Assembly (NCBI GenBank): GCA_029266795.1
Contig: JAQSWE010000203.1
Span: 1-5,030, forward strand
Length of the DNA: 5,030 bases
Origin: Alphaproteobacteria bacterium
GTDB lineage: Bacteria > Pseudomonadota > Alphaproteobacteria > Micavibrionales > UBA2020
Direction: 5' to 3'
Part shown: in pieces, positions 1-5,030 of the stretch
How positions within the stretch are numbered: the stretch's first letter is position 1
How the letters are laid out: each line of letters starts with the position of its first letter
Position numbers and translations under genes: made by a program
Notes under the pieces: model-generated
Told to the model about the DNA's origin: nothing
Databases searched by the model: none
What the model saw: the letters and a program-made list of their open reading frames with translations, nothing else

Positions 1-1
1 C

Positions 2-1003
2 AACACGCCCGCCGGCAAGCAGGAGAAAATGCTGGTGGTGCTGCCGTTCTTCCACGTGTTTTCGATGACCGTGCAGATGAACCTGTCCATTAAACTCGGC
101 GCGGAAATCGTGATGCTGCCGCAGTTCGATGCGAAGACCACGCTGAAAACCATCGACGCGGAAAAGCCCACGATGTTCGCGGGCGTGCCGACGCTGTACA
201 AGGCGCTGATGGATCATCCGGATGTCAGCAAATACGACCTGTCGTCGCTGAAAATCTGCCTCTCCGGCGGTGCGGGCCTGCCGGAAACCACGCAGCAGCG
301 CTGGACGAAACTGACCGGCACGGCGCTGACCGAAGGTTACGGCCTGTCGGAAACCTCGCCCATCGCGGTTGCGAACCCCGTGCATGGCGAAAAGAAACTG
401 AATTCCATCGGCATGCCGCTTCCGAAAACGGAAGTGAAAATCGCCAACCTGGAATTCCCCGACCAAGCCTGCCCCATCCGCATGGAAGGCGAAATCTGCC
501 TGCGCGGCCCGCAGGTGATGCAGGGCTACTGGAACCGCGCCGATGAAACCGCGAACGTGATGGACAAGGACGGCTTTTTCCACACGGGCGACGTCGGGTA
601 CATGGATGAAGAAGGCTATATCTTCATCGTCGACCGCATCAAGGACATGATCAACGCATCGGGCCTGAAAGTATTCCCCCGCAAGGTGGAAGAAGCGATC
701 ATGCAGCACCCGAACGTGTCCGAAGTCATCGTGCTGGGCGTGAAGGATGAATACCGCGGCGAAACCGTAAAGGCGTTCATCGTCTACAAGCCCGACGCCG
801 CCAAGGTCGACGACAAGACCATGACCGCGTTCCTGCGCGACAAGCTTGCGCCCTACGAAATGCCCAAGCAGTTCGAAACCCGCGACAGCCTGCCGAAGAC
901 CATGATCGGCAAGCCCGATAAAAAGGCGCTGAAGCAGGAAGAAGCTGCGAAAGAAGCGGCAAAAGCGAAAGCGCCTCCCGCCGCCAAACCGCCGAAACCC
1001 TAA
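2..1003 (+). CDS. fadD: Long-chain fatty-acid--CoA ligase (FadD-like), C-terminal part, cut by left edge
   Basis: This is an acyl-adenylate-forming enzyme that activates fatty acids with ATP and coenzyme A to acyl-CoA for beta-oxidation or lipid synthesis. The frame is open to the window edge, so the ATG at 29 is internal. 333 residues are visible, while FadD proteins usually have about 540-570, so roughly the first 200-240 residues, including the Thr/Gly-rich ATP-binding loop, lie outside. Counting from the Met at 29, I see LPFFHVF (5-11), the adenylate motif GYGLSETSP (103-111), GEICLRGPQVMQGYW (154-168), the ribose-binding Asp in GFFHTGDVG (182-190), the hinge DRIKDMI (202-208), SGLKVFPRKVEEA (211-223) and the C-terminal lysine motif LPKTMIGK (288-295) with probable catalytic Lys295. 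After GK comes PDKKAL instead of the common hydrophobic-x-R/K-R pattern, then an Ala/Lys/Pro-rich tail (about 304-324). The family is secure; substrate chain length is inferred from similarity to alphaproteobacterial FadD. Confidence 0.93.
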   Translation, partial: NTPAGKQEKMLVVLPFFHVFSMTVQMNLSIKLGAEIVMLPQFDAKTTLKTIDAEKPTMFAGVPTLYKALMDHPDVSKYDLSSLKICLSGGAGLPETTQQRWTKLTGTALTEGYGLSETSPIAVANPVHGEKKLNSIGMPLPKTEVKIANLEFPDQACPIRMEGEICLRGPQVMQGYWNRADETANVMDKDGFFHTGDVGYMDEEGYIFIVDRIKDMINASGLKVFPRKVEEAIMQHPNVSEVIVLGVKDEYRGETVKAFIVYKPDAAKVDDKTMTAFLRDKLAPYEMPKQFETRDSLPKTMIGKPDKKALKQEEAAKEAAKAKAPPAAKPPKP

Positions 1004-1021
1004 ACTGATTGAAGAAAGTAC

Positions 1022-1027
1022 AGGAAG
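1022..1027 (+). promoter_or_regulatory. Ribosome binding site of the DUF2339 gene
   Basis: AGGAAG lies 3 bases before the ATG at 1031 (the AGGA core is 5 bases away) and supports that start over later in-frame Met codons. The site sits in the 27-base gap after the fadD stop codon. No promoter or terminator is visible in that gap. Confidence 0.6.
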
Positions 1028-1030
1028 ACG

Positions 1031-3748
1031 ATGGAAATAGTTATACTTGCGGTCGTCGTCTTCCTGTTCTTCCTCTGGGGCCGTTTCCGCGCCCTTGAAG
1101 ATAATGTCACCGAACTGCGCTCGCGCCTCGACCGCGCGCCCCTGCCGCCCCGCCCGCTTCCTGCTGAAAATATCGAGCCGCTGGCCCCGGGCGCATCCAT
1201 TCCCGCAGCCTCGCCGCTGCCTGCTGCTACGCCCATTCCGCCCGCAACGCCGCTGACTCCGCCGGTCGCGCCTGCCTATACGCCGCCCGATGAAATCCGC
1301 GCCGCTTTCGAGCGCGAACAGGAGAAGATCCGCGCCGAGCAGCGCGCCGCTGCCGCGCGGGTGACGCAGCCCGTCAAAACCGACACCGCCAAGCCGCAAA
1401 GCGGCGGCGGTTTTGAATTCCAGTTCGGCAAGCGCCTGCCCGTCTGGATCGGCGGCATCTCGCTCGCGCTCGCCGGTTTTTACCTTGTGAAATACTCGAT
1501 CGAGCAAGGCCTGCTGACCGAAGAAGTCCGCATCGTGCTGGGCTTTATCTTTGGCGCGCTGCTGATTGGTGGCGCACGCTATATCCGCGAGAAAAACCCG
1601 ACGATGGCCGATGGCGCGCGCATCGCGATGGCCCTCGCCGGTGCCGGCATCGCCGACCTGTATGCGACGATTTATGCCGCAACGCAGATGTATCATTTCT
1701 TCCCGCCAATGGTGGGCTTTATCGGCATGGCGGCGACGACCGCGCTTGCCGTCGTATTGTCGGTACGGCACGGCATGCCGGTTGCGGTGCTGGGGATGCT
1801 GGGCGGCTTTGTGACGCCTGCCCTGATCCGCACGGATCATCCGTCTGCGCCGATGCTGTTCTTCTACCTGTTCTGCCTTGTCGCAGGGTTATTCACGGCC
1901 TTCCGCAAGCTGGGCTGGTGGGCATTGTCGGTGCCGATGGCGGTGCTGGCCTTCGGCTGGATCCTCGCCTGGACGTATGGCGGGCATTTCAGCGGCGATG
2001 ACGGCCTCGTCATGGGCCTGTTCATCCTTGCGGTCAGCGGCGTCATCATGGTGCCGTCGGCGCAGGAAGACAAAACCTTGAGCGGCCCCGACCGCGCAAG
2101 CATCGGCACGCTCAACGTCTTCACCGCTGTTGCCGGCGTCGCGCTGATGGCTTTCGTCACGGTGCGCTGCGATTACGGCCTACTGGAATGGGGCATGTTC
2201 GGCCTGCTGGTGCTGGGCGGCATTGCGATGGCGTTCTTCCGCCCTGCGCAGTTCAAATACGTGCCTTACCTGTCGCTCGGCACCAGTCTGCTGATGCTGC
2301 TGATGTGGCGGCATACGGCGGATGCGGAAATGGCGCTGGTGGAGCTGGGCCTTGCCGCCGTTTACATCGTGCCGTCCTTCTGCCTGCTGCGCCGCTGGCC
2401 GTCGCTGACGATGGCGGGCGTGCTGTCGGCTGCATCGCTCGGCTTTTACGCGGTCGGCTATGCCACGATCGGCAAGGAAATCTATACGCTGCTGAACATC
2501 ATTTCCGGAGATGTACTGCATGCGTGGTCGGCGATTGCCGTACTGCTCGCGCTGTTCTTCGCCTGGTTCACGGGCGATGTGTTCCGCAATTTCATCGGCG
2601 ACGAAAAACTGCGCGACCGGCTGCTTGCGCTGTTCTGCCTGATGACCACGGCATTTGCGTCCATCGCGCTCGTGATCGAAGTCCACAAGGACTGGATGGC
2701 CGTCGCCTTCGCCGCCGAAACCCTCGCTGTCTGCTGGGTGGCGTGGAAGATCGACATCAAGGCGCTGCGCAAAATCGCGGCGATCCTGTTCAGCATCTTC
2801 CTGCTGCTGATCCTGCCGCAGCTGGCGATTTTGGGCAGCGTTACCGCCAACAGCATCATGGGGCTGGAGCTGAAATTCTGGTCCGGTCTGCCGCCGCTTG
2901 CCGACCAGCCGCTGTTCCAGCTGGGCATTCCCATGGTGCTGCTGGGTATCGCGTCGTTCTTCCTGCGGCTGCGCGGCGACGACAAACTGGTCGAGCTGTT
3001 TGAAATGACGGTCGTGGCGCTGGGCGCGCTGATGCTCTATTACCTCGCCCGCCATGTGTTCAAGGTGCCGGACGACCAGTTCTTCCGCAAGGCGGGCTTC
3101 ATGGAGCGCGGCCTTATCACGAACATCTTCTTCGCGATGGCGCTGCTGGTGGTTTATACGGGCCGCCTGTATAGCCGCCGGGCGCTGCTCTGGGCGGGGT
3201 CGTTCCTGTTCGCGATGGCGATGTTCCGGGTGTTCTATTTCGACCTGTTCATGTCGAACCCGCTCTACACCCGATCGCAGGATGTCGGCGCGACGCCGAT
3301 TTTCAACTGGCTGTGGCTGCCCTATGCCTTCCCCGTAATGTGGCTGTGGCTGGAGGAAAAACCCGCCCTGCGCATGGCAACGCTGCCGCGCAGCCTGACG
3401 GGCGGCTTGTCGCTCGTCCTGCTGTTCGTCTTTGTCAGCTATCAGGTGCGCCAGCTTTTCCATGGCCGCTTCCTGATGGAAGGCGCGACGGAGAACGCGG
3501 AAATCTACACCTATTCCGCCGTCTGGCTGGTGCTGGGCGCGTTCCTGCTGCTGCTCGGCACGCTGAAACAAAACAAGGCGCTGCGCATCGCTTCGCTCGG
3601 CGTCATGATCGTGACGGTCGGCAAGGTGTTCCTCTATGACATCGACGAGCTGACCGGCCTTTACCGCGTCTTCTCGTTCATGGGCCTCGGCCTTTCCCTG
3701 CTGGCACTCAGCTGGTTCTATTCACGTTTCGTATTCAAGAAGGATTAA
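1031..3748 (+). CDS. DUF2339 domain-containing polytopic membrane protein
   Basis: A 905-residue inner-membrane protein of the DUF2339 family, whose biochemical function is unknown. Residues 2-17 form one hydrophobic helix, followed by a short charged stretch (18-35), a Pro/Ala-rich linker (36-86) and a charged, helix-prone segment (87-111). The family core starts near FEFQFGKRLPVWIGG (128-142) and continues as many hydrophobic segments, about 20 or more, to the C-terminus. Family-like landmarks include the LGMLGGFVTPALI stretch (254-266), VRQLFHGRFL (806-815), NAEIYTYSAVWL (822-833) and the C-terminal VGKVFLYDIDELTGLYRVFS (863-882). The length is typical of the family. The ATG at 1031 is preceded by a good ribosome binding site and starts directly with the hydrophobic helix. 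It follows fadD by 27 bases and precedes atpH by 2, suggesting co-transcription. Roles in cell-envelope function have been guessed for this family, but nothing here identifies a substrate, and no catalytic motif is evident. Confidence 0.9.
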   Translation: MEIVILAVVVFLFFLWGRFRALEDNVTELRSRLDRAPLPPRPLPAENIEPLAPGASIPAASPLPAATPIPPATPLTPPVAPAYTPPDEIRAAFEREQEKIRAEQRAAAARVTQPVKTDTAKPQSGGGFEFQFGKRLPVWIGGISLALAGFYLVKYSIEQGLLTEEVRIVLGFIFGALLIGGARYIREKNPTMADGARIAMALAGAGIADLYATIYAATQMYHFFPPMVGFIGMAATTALAVVLSVRHGMPVAVLGMLGGFVTPALIRTDHPSAPMLFFYLFCLVAGLFTAFRKLGWWALSVPMAVLAFGWILAWTYGGHFSGDDGLVMGLFILAVSGVIMVPSAQEDKTLSGPDRASIGTLNVFTAVAGVALMAFVTVRCDYGLLEWGMFGLLVLGGIAMAFFRPAQFKYVPYLSLGTSLLMLLMWRHTADAEMALVELGLAAVYIVPSFCLLRRWPSLTMAGVLSAASLGFYAVGYATIGKEIYTLLNIISGDVLHAWSAIAVLLALFFAWFTGDVFRNFIGDEKLRDRLLALFCLMTTAFASIALVIEVHKDWMAVAFAAETLAVCWVAWKIDIKALRKIAAILFSIFLLLILPQLAILGSVTANSIMGLELKFWSGLPPLADQPLFQLGIPMVLLGIASFFLRLRGDDKLVELFEMTVVALGALMLYYLARHVFKVPDDQFFRKAGFMERGLITNIFFAMALLVVYTGRLYSRRALLWAGSFLFAMAMFRVFYFDLFMSNPLYTRSQDVGATPIFNWLWLPYAFPVMWLWLEEKPALRMATLPRSLTGGLSLVLLFVFVSYQVRQLFHGRFLMEGATENAEIYTYSAVWLVLGAFLLLLGTLKQNKALRIASLGVMIVTVGKVFLYDIDELTGLYRVFSFMGLGLSLLALSWFYSRFVFKKD
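3740..3744 (+). promoter_or_regulatory. Ribosome binding site of atpH inside the end of the DUF2339 gene
   Basis: AAGGA, extendable to AAGAAGGA from 3737, lies 6 bases before the ATG at 3751. It is embedded in the last codons of the upstream gene, and that gene's TAA (3746-3748) falls between the site and the atpH start. This fixes the atpH start and implies translational coupling. Confidence 0.7.
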
Positions 3749-3750
3749 AG

Positions 3751-4308
3751 ATGGAACCCAAACCCAAGCGCGACATCGCCCCGAAACTCGGCCGCCTCTT
3801 CGCCAAGGCAGCGCTGGAAATTGCGCAGGAAATGTCGGCGGTCGCGCTGTGGGAGGAAAAACTCGAACTGCTGGCCGAAGTCGTCAAGATGCCGGATTTC
3901 GAGAAAATCCTGCGCGACCCGCGCCTGAAACCCGAAGACATGAAAGACGTCATGAAACCCGTCTACGACAAGATGGAAATCGACGAGGTCATGCGCGAAT
4001 TCGTCGACACGCTGATCGAGGAAAAGAAACTCTCCTATGCGCCGTGGATTTTCGAATCCTACGTCAGGCAGCGCAAAGAGTCGCAAGGCATCGTTGATAT
4101 CACGCTCACCTCCGCCTTCCCGATGGATGTCGAAACTTCGGATGCGCTGATCCAGCGCGTGAAGGACAAGTTCAATATCGTGGCCGGCGAAACGAAAGTG
4201 GAGATCGACCCGTCGCTGATCGGCGGCATCGTCATCAAGCTCGGCGATTACGAAATCGACCAGAGCACGCGCGGCTATCACGAGCGCAAGAAGCGGCTGG
4301 GGCGTTAA
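3751..4308 (+). CDS. atpH: F-type ATP synthase subunit delta (AtpH)
   Basis: This is the peripheral-stalk subunit that joins the top of the F1 alpha3-beta3 head to the b subunits at the cytoplasmic face of the membrane, so that F1 does not rotate with the rotor. At 185 residues it has the usual family length (about 175-190). The N-terminal helical domain begins with LGRLFAKAALEIAQE (13-27), matching the family's YAKAL-type helix, and continues with the conserved-style LWEEKLELLAEVV (33-45). The C-terminal signature is strong: VDITLTSAFPM (115-125) and IDPSLIGGIVIKLGD (152-166) followed by YEIDQSTRG (167-175). No truncation or frameshift is visible. The start is fixed by AAGGA 6 bases upstream. 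The next gene is not atpA: convergent reading frames on the other strand begin immediately, so this copy is separated from atpAGDC, with which it is normally clustered in alphaproteobacteria. It may be the only delta gene, relocated, or a second copy; the window cannot tell. Confidence 0.93.
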   Translation: MEPKPKRDIAPKLGRLFAKAALEIAQEMSAVALWEEKLELLAEVVKMPDFEKILRDPRLKPEDMKDVMKPVYDKMEIDEVMREFVDTLIEEKKLSYAPWIFESYVRQRKESQGIVDITLTSAFPMDVETSDALIQRVKDKFNIVAGETKVEIDPSLIGGIVIKLGDYEIDQSTRGYHERKKRLGR

Positions 4309-4460
4309 TCTATTTTTCTGATTTTATCAGGGTCGCCGTTTAAGTAATCGGGCGGGGGCTGCAAATCCGCGTCCAGTTTCATCGGCTGCAGCGGTAAATC
4401 CGGCGCACCGGCCGAGAAGCCGCTAAAGAGATGTGTGAAAAACAGCCAGAATTTACGCAT
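4305..4460 (-). CDS. Small hypothetical protein, 51 residues, hydrophobic N-terminus
   Basis: I do not recognise this protein. The frame runs from the ATG at 4460 down to a TAA at 4307-4305, with an in-frame TAG two codons before the ATG, so no upstream extension is possible. Residues 1-3 are MRK, 4-19 are mostly hydrophobic or aromatic (FWLFFTHLFSGFSAGA), and the rest is hydrophilic, acidic and proline-rich, including LQPPPDYLNGDPDK (33-46). This resembles a short membrane anchor or a degenerate signal sequence. An AGA before residue 20 would be a signal-peptidase-like site, but Pro at the next position argues against cleavage. It starts 23 bases downstream of the AI-2E transporter stop on the same strand and could be its operon partner. 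AGGA is only 1 base from the ATG, too close for a good ribosome site. Its stop overlaps the atpH stop. Support is compositional and positional only; it could be a chance frame. Confidence 0.45.
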   Translation of the reverse strand: MRKFWLFFTHLFSGFSAGAPDLPLQPMKLDADLQPPPDYLNGDPDKIRKID

Positions 4461-4483
4461 ATCCTATTATAGCAGGTCTTTGG

Positions 4484-5029
4484 TTAAACCTCCGGCTTCG
4501 TCCGCTTGCGCTTCGGATGATGGTCCAGCCCTGTCTTTGAAAACAGCACCGCCACCGGCCTTGTCGCCTCGAACTGCGAGAGGGCGATGGTGGTGATCGC
4601 GAGGATGGGGATGGCGAGGAACATGCCCGGCACGCCCCAGAGCATCCCCCACATCGCAAGGTTGGAGATGATGAAGATCGGCGACAGGTTCAGGTTGTTG
4701 CCCATCAAATACGGGTCGAGGATATGGCCGAGGAAGGCATGGGATGTCAGCAGCGTCGCCAGCAGGAAGGCCAGCATCGTCAGGTCGCCATGCTGGATCA
4801 GCGCGATCAGGCAGGGCGTGGTGACGGCGACGAAAGACCCCGCATAGGGGATGAAGTGCAGGAAGAACGCCATCACGCCCCAGAAGCCCGCGAAATCGAC
4901 CTTGAAATAGGTGAGGATAAGGAAGGTGAGGAATGAATCGAGCAGCGAGACAAAAGCCTTCACCCCGATATATTTCTGGATTTTGGTGTCGATCACCTTC
5001 AGCACGTGGCGCACATGCTGTTCGCGTTC
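4484..5029 (-). CDS. AI-2E family transporter (PerM/TqsA-like), C-terminal part, cut by right edge
   Basis: This is a polytopic inner-membrane protein of the AI-2E transporter family. Members include E. coli TqsA, linked to autoinducer-2 export, and others with different proposed substrates such as ions, so the name does not prove a quorum-sensing role. The frame is open to the edge with 181 visible residues; family members usually have about 340-380, so roughly the N-terminal half is missing. The GTG at 5014 is internal. In order on the minus strand I see the amphipathic KIQKYIGVKAFVSLLDS segment (near 4984-4934), a hydrophobic helix, FIPYAGSFVAV (near 4855-4823), the family's HILDPYLMGNNLNLSP signature (near 4726-4679) and the Gly-rich WGMLWGVPGMFLAIPILA segment (near 4651-4598). 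The last 20 or so residues are charged and basic (HHPKRKRTKPEV), as expected for a cytoplasmic tail. It converges on atpH and is followed 23 bases later by the small frame on the same strand. Confidence 0.88.
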   Translation of the reverse strand, partial: EREQHVRHVLKVIDTKIQKYIGVKAFVSLLDSFLTFLILTYFKVDFAGFWGVMAFFLHFIPYAGSFVAVTTPCLIALIQHGDLTMLAFLLATLLTSHAFLGHILDPYLMGNNLNLSPIFIISNLAMWGMLWGVPGMFLAIPILAITTIALSQFEATRPVAVLFSKTGLDHHPKRKRTKPEV

Positions 5030-5030
5030 C

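Noticed and set aside
29..31. ATG at 29 as the start of the acyl-CoA ligase gene
   Set aside because: The frame is open upstream to the window edge and the ATP-binding N-terminal part of the enzyme is missing, so this Met is internal.
2180..3571. A 463-codon open frame on the minus strand opposite the DUF2339 gene
   Set aside because: Its predicted protein is dominated by Gln, Arg, His and Glu, as expected from reading CTG/GCG-rich membrane-protein codons backwards, and it resembles no known family. The plus-strand frame has clear family motifs and a ribosome site.
3745..4281. A 178-codon open frame on the minus strand opposite atpH
   Set aside because: It is the mirror of a well-supported atpH gene with strong family motifs; the long open frame is explained by the codon bias of the real gene.
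4318..4330. A small inverted repeat (CTGAT-TTT-ATCAG) just after atpH, considered as a terminator
   Set aside because: The stem is only 5 base pairs and AT-rich. The run of T lies before it on the plus strand, and on the minus strand the stem is followed by A, so neither strand has the stem-then-U arrangement of an intrinsic terminator.
4587..4936. Plus-strand open frames opposite the AI-2E transporter
   Set aside because: The minus-strand frame carries the transporter motifs; the plus-strand products are low-complexity and unlike known proteins.
5012..5014. GTG as the start of the AI-2E transporter gene
   Set aside because: The frame continues to the right edge and the visible part is only about half of the usual family length.
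4484..5029. The AI-2E family gene as evidence of a quorum-sensing system
   Set aside because: The family name comes from one member; many homologues have other proposed substrates and no luxS, receptor or regulator gene is in the window.

Overview
The window looks like an ordinary chromosomal stretch of a GC-rich (roughly 60% by eye) Gram-negative bacterium, most likely an alphaproteobacterium. That placement rests on the style of the FadD-type acyl-CoA ligase, the AtpH sequence and codon use that favours G/C third positions. It is an inference; no rRNA or other phylogenetic marker is present. Coding density is very high and there are no mobile elements, CRISPR arrays, tRNAs or rRNAs.

Layout: three genes run left to right. 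(1) The C-terminal part of a long-chain fatty-acid--CoA ligase (FadD-like), cut by the left edge, ends at 1003. (2) After 27 bases comes a complete 905-residue DUF2339 polytopic membrane protein (1031-3748). (3) After only 2 bases comes a complete 185-residue F-type ATP synthase delta subunit, AtpH (3751-4308). The short gaps, with no visible terminator between them, suggest one transcription unit.

Two genes run the other way. An AI-2E family (PerM/TqsA-like) membrane transporter enters from the right edge and ends at 4484. Just downstream of it, on the same strand, a previously easy-to-miss 51-codon reading frame (4305-4460) fills the only apparent gap. Its stop codon overlaps that of atpH inside a TTAA, so the two groups converge with no intergenic space.

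How they fit together: acyl-CoA activation, an uncharacterised membrane protein, the stator subunit of ATP synthase and a membrane exporter-type protein do not form an obvious pathway. The most notable point is that atpH, normally the first gene of atpHAGDC in alphaproteobacteria, is here separated from atpA, G, D and C and translationally linked to the DUF2339 gene. I found no convincing evidence of a new biological system. The small reading frame with its unusual start region and the displaced atpH are the items worth a second look.
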